From the NCBI RefSeq assembly GCF_018854495.1, contig NZ_JABBDR010000263.1, forward strand, positions 1 to 37,833: a stretch of DNA of 37,833 nucleotides, in the 5' to 3' direction. This document shows, one piece after another, positions 24,392 through 31,444 of the stretch (positions are counted from its first letter, which is position 1; every line of letters begins with the position of its first letter). Source of the DNA: Acidithiobacillus ferruginosus (lineage in GTDB: Bacteria; Pseudomonadota; Gammaproteobacteria; Acidithiobacillales; Acidithiobacillaceae). The notes beneath the pieces were generated by a model. That model was given only the letters and a program-made list of their open reading frames with translations. It made no database searches and had not been told where the DNA came from. A program made the position numbers and the translations under genes.

Positions 24392-25039
24392 TCAATGCGC
24401 CTGCGGGTTGTCATACTGGAATTGCCGCCAGCACGTCTGCCAGGGATGACACGCCTGCGCCATGGTGCCCGGCTCTTTACCGATGACAATGGGATATCCT
24501 GCCTTTTTCCAGCCGTTGACCCCGCCACGCAAGGCGTAGGCGTCGTAACCGAGCATGCGCAATACTCCGGCCGTCTGGTTGGATAGCTGGCCGGTCGGGC
24601 ACATGAGGATAACGGTCTTGTTTTTGGGAATGGTGTTGCTCTTGATGGCCGCAGGAAGATTCAGATACGGGATATTCCGAGCACCTGGCACATGGCCCTG
24701 TGCATAGCCGTAAATACGTTGCCAGCCGCGTCCGGTGCAGACATGCTTGTTGGAATGCACTCCGCAGAAAAAATCGTGATAGGTTGGCGTCCGGATATCG
24801 ATCAATGCATATTTGCTGGGATCCTTGCTGATCGCCAATAACAAGCTGCGGTCCGTATACTGATAGGTGCCGTAGGGAAAGGGTTTCTGATCTGCAAAGA
24901 ATTTCTCCATGCGTGCATTCAATACTTGTTGTGCGGCTTGGTTACCACTGTCGTCGGCGGAGGCCACAGATACCGACAGCCCGAATAACATGCCGACGAA
25001 GGCAAATGGAATTGCGGCGTTTGCTAGGCGCTTGAACAT
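24392..25039 (-). CDS. Exported rhodanese-like protein of the P21 type
   Basis: The precursor of 215 residues has a signal peptide (MFKRLANAAIPFAFVGMLF, cleavage after SVASA at 28). The rhodanese domain has ALIDIRTPTYHDFF and GHVPGARNIPYLN. The active-site loop is CPTGQLS with Cys147, and LRGGVNGWKKAGYPI ends the domain. Four further cysteines (92, 101, 197, 203) are unusual for a rhodanese and may form two structural disulfides outside the cytoplasm. P21 of A. ferrooxidans, described as an exported rhodanese encoded next to doxDA, fits this gene. AGGAG lies about 9 bases before ATG 25039, which rules against a longer open frame. Confidence 0.88.
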   Translation of the reverse strand: MFKRLANAAIPFAFVGMLFGLSVSVASADDSGNQAAQQVLNARMEKFFADQKPFPYGTYQYTDRSLLLAISKDPSKYALIDIRTPTYHDFFCGVHSNKHVCTGRGWQRIYGYAQGHVPGARNIPYLNLPAAIKSNTIPKNKTVILMCPTGQLSNQTAGVLRMLGYDAYALRGGVNGWKKAGYPIVIGKEPGTMAQACHPWQTCWRQFQYDNPQAH

Positions 25040-25069
25040 TTTTAATTCTCCTGTTGAATTTCTGGAAAA

Positions 25070-25097
25070 TGGCATGGATGAACCTACGCCCATGCCA
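25070..25097 (-). other. Stem-loop between doxDA copy B and P21 gene
   Basis: TGGCATGG (25070-25077) and CCATGCCA (25090-25097) are perfect 8-base inverted repeats with a 12-base loop in the 99-base gap. No T-run follows. It may set the ratio of DoxDA to P21 by affecting processing or partial termination. Confidence 0.6.
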
Positions 25098-25138
25098 CAA
25101 TTTGAGGCTGGCAACTGCCTGACCTGACTAGATAGTGC

Positions 25139-26221
25139 TTATGGATGCTGCACTGGCGCTTTCCATACATGGCCGTTTACGGAGGTCAGCTCGAGAACGT
25201 AAGCGCCCTGACCGATGGTTACACCGCTCGGCATCGTTGACGGCAGGCGTACGGTGGCCTGCGCACCGACCGGTCCGGTAATGCCGAACTTCCCGGTGTG
25301 AATCTGCTGGTAGGCAAAATCGTTGGAAAAGGCGCTTTTGGGCAACGTGGAGAGGGTCGAACTGGCCCATTTCTCCAGCGGCTTCCCGGTGCTGGTATCG
25401 ATCAGCGCTGCCTCGAGCACATTGGACGGCTCTGCGGCCACTCCGGAATCCACATAGGCGTGGAATGTCACACCGCCGTCCTTCTGCAGTGTGGCTCCGT
25501 CCAGCTTCCAGTGATGCTTCGCCGGACTCACTGGGCCACCGTGAAAAGGCGTGAACACCGAACCGCGGTAATAACTATAAGTCGCGACGATAAAGGCCAC
25601 GGCAATCCAGAACAATGTGAACGCGAGCTTCTTGAAGGCGCCATCGCTCAAAGGCAAAGGCAGGGCACCCCCCAGCCAGCGGAACAGACCATTTTGGGCC
25701 AGCGTCGGTTTCCGCGACAGGAGCCAGTTGTCCACGGAATACGCGCCGCTTCCCGCAAGAAACAGCGTGATGCCCATGGCAAAGTTGGACGCAGCCATGG
25801 TCCATTCATCGATGCAGGTGGCGCCCTGCCAACCGAACAACAGCATCAGCACGAAGGACAAGCCGAGGGTGGCCACCGCTGCGAGGCGGGTATACAAGCC
25901 GACAATCAGCATAAAACCTGCGATCATTTCAACGGCGCTGAAAATGATCACCCCAGCATAGAGCAGGGTGAAATGATGCAATAAAAAAGCGACCAGATGA
26001 TCCGTACCTAGTATGGCTCCGGGCATTGCCGTCTGGAATTTATAGGCCATCCAGTGGCCATGTACGTCCAGCTTTTGCGGGCCGTAGATAAAACGCCGGG
26101 TCCCGCCGCCCCAGTAGATCCATCCCTGGACGAAGCGTACGGCAAGAAGTGCGATGGCGGCGAAACGCCAACTGCGATCCGGCGTGTCCTGCGGGGTGGT
26201 ATTTGACATGGTCGTTGCCAT
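25139..26221 (-). CDS. doxDA: Thiosulfate:quinone oxidoreductase, DoxD-DoxA fusion, copy B
   Basis: This 360-residue protein is a full-length paralogue of the copy at 22228-23310. It shares RFVQGWIYWGGGTRRFIYGPQKLD, FGWQGATCIDEWTMAASNFAMG and YSYYRGSVFTPFHGGPVSP, with small indels near residue 53 and in the DoxA part. The conserved cysteine in ATCIDEW is kept, so both copies should be active. The start at 26221 has AGGAG 7 bases upstream; an internal ATG at 26209 is less well placed. The N-terminal 17 residues and the last 40 differ most, so the two may differ in partner contacts or expression. Confidence 0.93.
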   Translation of the reverse strand: MATTMSNTTPQDTPDRSWRFAAIALLAVRFVQGWIYWGGGTRRFIYGPQKLDVHGHWMAYKFQTAMPGAILGTDHLVAFLLHHFTLLYAGVIIFSAVEMIAGFMLIVGLYTRLAAVATLGLSFVLMLLFGWQGATCIDEWTMAASNFAMGITLFLAGSGAYSVDNWLLSRKPTLAQNGLFRWLGGALPLPLSDGAFKKLAFTLFWIAVAFIVATYSYYRGSVFTPFHGGPVSPAKHHWKLDGATLQKDGGVTFHAYVDSGVAAEPSNVLEAALIDTSTGKPLEKWASSTLSTLPKSAFSNDFAYQQIHTGKFGITGPVGAQATVRLPSTMPSGVTIGQGAYVLELTSVNGHVWKAPVQHP

Positions 26222-26243
26222 GAAGTTTCTCCTGTTCTGCCTG

Positions 26244-26271
26244 AAAAAGGGAGAGAATTCCCTCCCTTTTT
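26244..26271 (-). other. Terminator-like stem-loop between binding-protein gene and doxDA, copy B
   Basis: AAAAAGGGAG (26244-26253) and CTCCCTTTTT (26262-26271) form a perfect 10-base inverted repeat with an 8-base loop. Read on the minus strand it starts 2 bases after the binding-protein stop codon and ends in a T-run. It therefore resembles an intrinsic terminator of modest strength (5 GC-type pairs) inside the operon. It would attenuate doxDA relative to the upstream genes. Copy A has a different hairpin at the same place. Confidence 0.7.
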
Positions 26272-26273
26272 AC

Positions 26274-27287
26274 TTATTTGCCCGTGTACGGCTTGAAACC
26301 GTAGTGCTCAAAGATCTGCAAGGCGGTGGGTGTCTTCAAAAAATTCACCCAGTCCTTAGCCCACTTGGGATGTGCCGCGCCCTTGACTACCGCGGAAGCG
26401 TAGATCGCCGTGGTATTGTCCTTCGCGGGGATCGCGACGTTGGCAATGGGGTGCCCCGCCTGTTCCTGGAAAATCGCTTCCGATTTCCACGTCACCCCGG
26501 CATCAGCGAGACCCTGCATCAGGAAGAGCGGCGTCTGACGATGATGGATATGGGTGAGGATCGTTTCCCCATTCTTGACTTTGGTGTCGTACACCATTTT
26601 CTCCAGCGCGGGGCCGCCAGCCTTCGTCAGAGACATTTTGATCTGTCTGGCGACGCCTTCCCAGGCGGGATTGGGCATGGATAAACGCACACCGGGCTTG
26701 CCCAGATCCTGGAGTCCGGTAATGTGGGCGGGGTTGCCTTTCGGGATCATGATGGTCAGATCATTGGTGACATAAGGCACCGCAGGACCCTGCAGCAAAC
26801 CTTCCTTGATGAAGGCGTTCACTTTCTTCAGCCCCGCTGCATAGACATCGGGCTTGACGGTCCACGTCATGTTGCCGATGGTGATGGTGCCACCCTGCTT
26901 CATCTGCTTGATCAGGATGCCGGGCGGCAACGTCTCGTAGTAGATCTTCCCCCGGAGAGCCGGGTGTTCCTTTTCAAAGGCTTTTACCAGCGGAGCCATG
27001 GCGAAGTAGTAATTGCCGCCCACAAAAATGGTGAGTTGCGGGTTGTCTATGGAGCCGTGGAAATCCGCCAGATCATCGATTTCGGGAACCGTGAAATTGA
27101 AGCCCTTATCCATCGTGGGGTTGTTTTCACCATGTTGCCAGGGCGGAAACACCTGCTCCTGATAACGGGGGGCCTCGGCTTTTCCGTTCCATCCCATATC
27201 CGCAGCCTGGGCGACGACTGCTCCGCAGGACAGCAGGGATGCGACCGCGGCTACGGTAGCGATTTGCAGCGTTTTACTTTTTTTCAT
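26274..27287 (-). CDS. ModA-like periplasmic solute-binding protein, copy B
   Basis: This 337-residue paralogue of the protein at 21162-22175 has the same length and closely similar sequence from QVFPPWQ onward. Shared stretches include DFHGSIDNP, TIFVGGNYYFAMAPLV, YYETLPPGILI, YVTNDLTIMIPKGNPAHITGL and NPAWEGVARQIKMSLTKAGGPAL. The signal peptide ends near VVAQA. The signal contains LLSC, which loosely looks like a lipobox, but copy A has no equivalent there and a normal cleavage site follows, so I take it as soluble. As with copy A, no ABC permease or ATPase is nearby. Confidence 0.85.
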   Translation of the reverse strand: MKKSKTLQIATVAAVASLLSCGAVVAQAADMGWNGKAEAPRYQEQVFPPWQHGENNPTMDKGFNFTVPEIDDLADFHGSIDNPQLTIFVGGNYYFAMAPLVKAFEKEHPALRGKIYYETLPPGILIKQMKQGGTITIGNMTWTVKPDVYAAGLKKVNAFIKEGLLQGPAVPYVTNDLTIMIPKGNPAHITGLQDLGKPGVRLSMPNPAWEGVARQIKMSLTKAGGPALEKMVYDTKVKNGETILTHIHHRQTPLFLMQGLADAGVTWKSEAIFQEQAGHPIANVAIPAKDNTTAIYASAVVKGAAHPKWAKDWVNFLKTPTALQIFEHYGFKPYTGK

Positions 27288-27311
27288 CTCATTACCCTCA
27301 TTTGTGCATGG

Positions 27312-28124
27312 TTATTTGGCGTACTGATATCCCGCCAACTGCAACTCCGGTAAGGTACCGACGATACCCGGGGTGAGCACTACGCCGGGAATCAAGTGGT
27401 TGGTGAACTCCGCAGCCATTTCCGGATGGCTCAGATGATCCGGGTTGATGCCCTTGGAATGTAAACCCATGGTGAGCTCCCACACCTCGTTGTGGCAGGC
27501 CAGGAATACGGCACCACGACGCTGCAGCACGATGATGCTGTTGTCGTGGGGGGAGAAAACGCCTTCGGGGTCCTCAAAATCGGCCGGATTGGTCGCCGAT
27601 GCCGGGGGCTGTTTCAACCAGGCGTTCGCCTTCCATTTGCCTTTGGTGAGGGTGGCGAGATACTTGTTCCAGATGTAATTGTCGTATAGGGCAAAATGCG
27701 CGGAACCATGGGTGGCCGACACGGCGAGGAAATCCGGATGCTTGAACGACCAGATCTGCACATTCATGCTGTTGCGCATCAGGTTCAGCCACGGGCTGGT
27801 CAGCGCGGTATTGTCCCATACCTGCTTGGGACCGCCAGCGTAGTGCAGTATCTCATCCAATGCTTCGCTGTCCCATTGGTCCGGGCTAGTCAACATCATG
27901 GGAACGGTTTTGAAATCGCGCCGCCGTGGCGCTTTGGCCAGCCGGTCACTCAATTCCTGCAGCGTGCCGGCACCGGTGGGCAACAGGTTGGCGGGGTTTC
28001 CGCTCATGCCGGCGGCCATGGCTGAGGCATTGGCCCCCAGGGCACCCACGGCGACGGCGCCCGCGCCCAGCACCGTACGCTTCATTGCTTCTCTGCGGCT
28101 CAACAGATTTGATTCGTTGCTCAT
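27312..28124 (-). CDS. Tat-exported protein with DsrE-like C-terminal region, copy B
   Basis: This 270-residue protein aligns without gaps to the one at 20328-21140. The twin-arginine signal SRREAMK (9-15), the LPTGAGTLQELSDRLAK and RRRDFKTVPM stretches, YAGGPKQVWDNT, SPWLNLMRNSMNVQ and the last 70 residues are nearly the same. Cys210 in FLACHNEVWEL is its only cysteine and matches the CHN cysteine of copy A. That single kept cysteine in a DsrE-like context makes it the best candidate for a persulfide carrier site; this is inference. GGAAGGAG precedes the ATG. It follows the TDT transporter after 39 bases. Confidence 0.8.
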   Translation of the reverse strand: MSNESNLLSRREAMKRTVLGAGAVAVGALGANASAMAAGMSGNPANLLPTGAGTLQELSDRLAKAPRRRDFKTVPMMLTSPDQWDSEALDEILHYAGGPKQVWDNTALTSPWLNLMRNSMNVQIWSFKHPDFLAVSATHGSAHFALYDNYIWNKYLATLTKGKWKANAWLKQPPASATNPADFEDPEGVFSPHDNSIIVLQRRGAVFLACHNEVWELTMGLHSKGINPDHLSHPEMAAEFTNHLIPGVVLTPGIVGTLPELQLAGYQYAK

Positions 28125-28163
28125 GTCTATTCTCCTTCCAAGTTGATCCAACAAGAACACCAC

Positions 28164-29357
28164 TCAACTCCTAAGATCCTTGATCACATCCTCTTTTGTA
28201 ATCAGTCGCTGCACGTCTTCTTTGCTGTCGATCAACATGGCGGTTTCTTCCGAAAGGGAGGGGTCGCGGAACAGGCGCCCGACCCACATGCCGCCAAAGG
28301 TCCGCCAGGTCACCACCACCCAGAAAAAGGCCAGGAGAATGGTAAAGGCGGCACCGATATGATCGAACACTACGAACCCCGTTTCCCTCGCCAGGGCATA
28401 GGTGGACGCCGTAAAGACGCCCAGAGGGAAGGTGAAACCCCACCAGCCCATGTTGAAGGGTAGGCCCTCATTCAGATAACGCAAGGTGAAAAATATGGCA
28501 ATCGCCATCCACCACAACCCGAAACCCCACAATACGAGGCCCGTGATGATCCCAATGGGCTCACCCAACGCCCCCACCGCCGCCATGGAGCTGTGAGCAA
28601 AGGCATACTGATCAGAGGGGCCCAGCACCAGCATTGCCAGAGAACCGGTACCCAGAGGGCCGAGAGGCAGCCAGGCGGATACGGCCATGTCGATGTGCGG
28701 CATTTTGTGTAGGGTCAGACGGAGGAAAAGGATCGTCAGTATGGCAAAGGCCAGGGGCACGGAAATGGCCCAAAGCACGTAACTGGTATAAATCACCCAG
28801 CCGGCCGCGCCAGTGCTCAGATGCCCGGCCAGCATACCGCCGCTTGCCGCCGCCACCTCCGGCGGAACCACCGGCAACAGCCATGCCGCGGTCATACGGT
28901 CCATGGCATGGTGCTGGGTCGTAAACATATAATAAGGGACTGCCAGCACGGAAAAAAGCGAGAGGACCACGTCTACCCACCAGAGATAGTGGGCAACAAG
29001 GATGGTTTCGGGCGATAGCGGCCATAGCAGGAAGATGCCGTTGACGATCGTGGCAAATCCCATGGGAATGGCCCCGATGAACATGGACTGCACGGGATGT
29101 TCAAAGAGCCGCTGAAAGGCGGCCGGGTAGAAAATGGCGCGCCCCAGAAACAATACCGTGAAAAGGCAGAAAAAAACGACGTTGATCGACCAGAGCCCTC
29201 GCGCTGCCACGAGCTGGCCGGGGAAATGGTATGGGAAATCGGCGAGCATCAGGGCCAGGATACCTGTGCCCATGTTCGCGGCAAACCAATTTGGTGTAAA
29301 GTGGCGCACCACCTCGCGCAAATCACCATTAGGAACTGCTGATAAAAACCTAGCCAT
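28164..29357 (-). CDS. TDT/SLAC1-family anion transporter, probable sulfite exporter
   Basis: The 397-residue protein has about ten membrane helices and belongs to the tellurite-resistance/dicarboxylate transporter family (TehA, SSU1, SLAC1). The start FTPNWFAANMGTGILALML (about residues 20-38) is close to the NMGTGI motif of SSU1-type sulfite pumps. Its place at the head of a DoxDA operon argues for export of sulfite or a related anion made during sulfur oxidation, or for balancing charge. I chose ATG 29357; 15 codons upstream in the same frame have no family similarity. The cytoplasmic tail (LIDSKEDVQRLITKEDVIKDL) is charged. Confidence 0.85.
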   Translation of the reverse strand: MARFLSAVPNGDLREVVRHFTPNWFAANMGTGILALMLADFPYHFPGQLVAARGLWSINVVFFCLFTVLFLGRAIFYPAAFQRLFEHPVQSMFIGAIPMGFATIVNGIFLLWPLSPETILVAHYLWWVDVVLSLFSVLAVPYYMFTTQHHAMDRMTAAWLLPVVPPEVAAASGGMLAGHLSTGAAGWVIYTSYVLWAISVPLAFAILTILFLRLTLHKMPHIDMAVSAWLPLGPLGTGSLAMLVLGPSDQYAFAHSSMAAVGALGEPIGIITGLVLWGFGLWWMAIAIFFTLRYLNEGLPFNMGWWGFTFPLGVFTASTYALARETGFVVFDHIGAAFTILLAFFWVVVTWRTFGGMWVGRLFRDPSLSEETAMLIDSKEDVQRLITKEDVIKDLRS

Positions 29358-29821
29358 GCATTGATTACCCGTCTGTTGTAGCGGTCTCGAAACATAAAAC
29401 ACTTCGCAGTCAATTGAAAATTACGATTTTTGCCAATTCTATAAGTAATTTTTATATTTAATGACATAGTTGGTCTTTGATCTATGACGCATTATCGATA
29501 TGACCAGCGCGAAAACTTCAAATCTCGCGTTACCTACTGTAATTACATCACTTATTCACACCAGGAAAACAACAGGGCCATAATTAAACTTGTTCATTTA
29601 TCACCCTTATAGATGCATAATGTATATCTATTGACTGGGCTGCCGTCATTTGGCTCCGTGTTATCCTCCACTGTCCTCATCGATAGAAATGCCGCAACAG
29701 CCGCCTCGCGCCTTCCTGGTGATACGCAAAAGACATCACTCCCGCCCGGAAAACGCATTTTGCCCCAGACACGGCAGTCCTCTAAGATGCACATCGTGTC
29801 TTCGCCGCTCCGGGTATCTGC
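29358..29821. promoter_or_regulatory. 464-base intergenic region with divergent promoters for cluster B and the efflux operon
   Basis: This is the only gene-free stretch over 300 bases. From about 29395 to 29625 it is markedly AT-rich compared with its surroundings and should hold the promoter of the minus-strand TDT-DoxDA cluster and that of the plus-strand efflux genes. I could not fix convincing -35/-10 pairs. A palindrome lies at 29609-29631. Open frames at 29613-29879 (plus) and 29594-30256 (minus) have no recognisable character and look fortuitous. Confidence 0.5.
29609..29631. promoter_or_regulatory. Palindrome with T-N11-A-like spacing, possible LysR-type site
   Basis: ATAGAT (29609-29614) and ATCTAT (29626-29631) are inverted repeats with an 11-base gap. 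LysR regulators often bind T-N11-A palindromes, and a LysR gene follows the efflux genes at 34028. The link is only positional. Confidence 0.35.
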
Positions 29822-31444
29822 TTGGCCGTTCGCCCTGTTTCTCCTGACGCCGCCGCTGACCCTACATTTACCAGGGTAGATAGCGTGCTGCTGTTGCTGG
29901 GCCTGAGCAGTGGCCTGCTGTTGGCCTCGTGGAGCCTCGCCTGGTCCATCCCGATGCTGCCGTACATCGCTGGCGCCTACAGCACCAGCCTCGACCACGC
30001 GATCTGGTCGCTGACTTTTTACCTGCTGGCCTGGGCGCTCGCGGTGGTACCCGCGACCTGGCTCTACCAGCGTTTCGGTGAACTGCGGATGTTTCAGATC
30101 TCCCTCATCCTGCTGATGGTGGCCACCCTGCCCGATGTCTTCAGCGACCATTTCGGCTTGTTCCTGGGCGGCAGGTTTGTGCAGGGCATAGCGGCGGGTT
30201 TTCTGACGCCCCTGACCCGACGACTGCTGATCCGCTATGCGCCGTTGCGCTGGCAAAAGACGGCGGCCGATCTCAGCATCGTCAATCTGGTGCTGCCCCT
30301 GCTTGCCGGACCATCGCTGGCGGGCTGGATCGCCTATACCTGGGACTGGCGGGCGGCGGCGGTGCTGACCTTTCCCGTGGGTTTACTGGCGCTGGGCATG
30401 GTCTCCGCCCTGTTACGCGACGATCCCAGGGAACACCTGCGCCAACCTTTCGACTGGATCGGGCTGGTGCTGCTCGCCGCATGGAGCGCCACCTTCCAGA
30501 TCGTGCTCAACCGGGGCGAAGACTGGAACTGGTGGGATGCCCCCGCCATCCGCTGGCTGACCGCGCTGGGCGCCGTGCTCCTCGTGGCCTTTTTCCTCTG
30601 GGAAAGGGATCAACCGCACCCCTGCCTGGATCTCCGCCTCCTGCGGCGACGGAATTACGTGCTGGCGCTGCCGGCACTGGTTTTCGGGTGGGGACTGCTG
30701 CTGGGCGGGAACAGTCTTTTTGTCTCGGCCCTTATCAGTCATGCCAACTATTCGGCTTTCTGGGCGGGCGTGGTGCTGCTGCCCATGGCCCTCGGCGGCG
30801 TGCCACTGATCGCGGTGATGGGACCCATCTCGCACCGGGTGAATCCGCGCTGGCTGGCAACCATCTGCTTTGGATTCGTCGCCATTTATGGATTCACCAC
30901 TCGGCTCAACCTGCACAGCAACCTGCGCAGCCTGCTCCTCAGCCATTGGATCGAAGGCATCGCCATCGGGTTTTATCTGGTGCCCCTGAGCTTGATCATG
31001 TTTTCACGGCTGCCCCAGCGTCGCCTGCCCGCTGCGGCCACCTTGCAGAACTTTGTGCGGATTCTCGGCGGCGCTTATCTGTCCAGCGCTTTCTCGGCGC
31101 TGTGGATACGTCATGGCGATACCTTTAGGGCACACCTGGTCTGGCAGTCCCCCACCGCGCCCTTGCAAAGCATGCTGGAGCACTGGCCCGTAAGGGGCCC
31201 GGCCGCGCAGGCCCTGTCCATCCAGCACCTGACCACCCAGAGTGCCGCACTATCCATGCAATCCATGCTCTGGCTCTGGGGCTGGATGGCGTTGGTGGTG
31301 CTTGCCCTGGTATGGCTCACCAAAGGGCCATATCGCCGCCGGGCCGGGCAGATCCGACGGGTTACCATCGAGCAGCAGATCATGGAAAGCGCCGGTTTTG
31401 ACGCGGAACCGGGTCGGCAGGAGGATGTGGAACATGCACCGTAA
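29822..31444 (+). CDS. DHA2-family MFS efflux pump (EmrB-like)
   Basis: The protein of up to 540 residues has about 14 membrane helices, as in the EmrB/QacA (DHA2) group of proton-driven drug exporters. The loop GRFVQGIAAGFLTPLTRRLLI resembles the motif after helix 4, and the last third ends in a helix followed by a charged tail. The frame opens with TTG 29822, and a GTG at 29885 right before the first helix is an alternative; no clear ribosome binding site decides. It is the first gene of a tripartite set and overlaps the outer-membrane factor gene by 11 bases. The substrate is unknown. Confidence 0.85.
   Translation: MAVRPVSPDAAADPTFTRVDSVLLLLGLSSGLLLASWSLAWSIPMLPYIAGAYSTSLDHAIWSLTFYLLAWALAVVPATWLYQRFGELRMFQISLILLMVATLPDVFSDHFGLFLGGRFVQGIAAGFLTPLTRRLLIRYAPLRWQKTAADLSIVNLVLPLLAGPSLAGWIAYTWDWRAAAVLTFPVGLLALGMVSALLRDDPREHLRQPFDWIGLVLLAAWSATFQIVLNRGEDWNWWDAPAIRWLTALGAVLLVAFFLWERDQPHPCLDLRLLRRRNYVLALPALVFGWGLLLGGNSLFVSALISHANYSAFWAGVVLLPMALGGVPLIAVMGPISHRVNPRWLATICFGFVAIYGFTTRLNLHSNLRSLLLSHWIEGIAIGFYLVPLSLIMFSRLPQRRLPAAATLQNFVRILGGAYLSSAFSALWIRHGDTFRAHLVWQSPTAPLQSMLEHWPVRGPAAQALSIQHLTTQSAALSMQSMLWLWGWMALVVLALVWLTKGPYRRRAGQIRRVTIEQQIMESAGFDAEPGRQEDVEHAP

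Noticed and set aside
29613..29879. Plus-strand open frame of 88 codons before the MFS pump
   Set aside because: No ribosome binding site or family features, and it runs into the pump gene in another frame.
29594..30256. Minus-strand open frame of 220 codons
   Set aside because: It overlaps the start of the MFS pump, is rich in Gln/Arg/Gly and shows no known motif; taken as a shadow.
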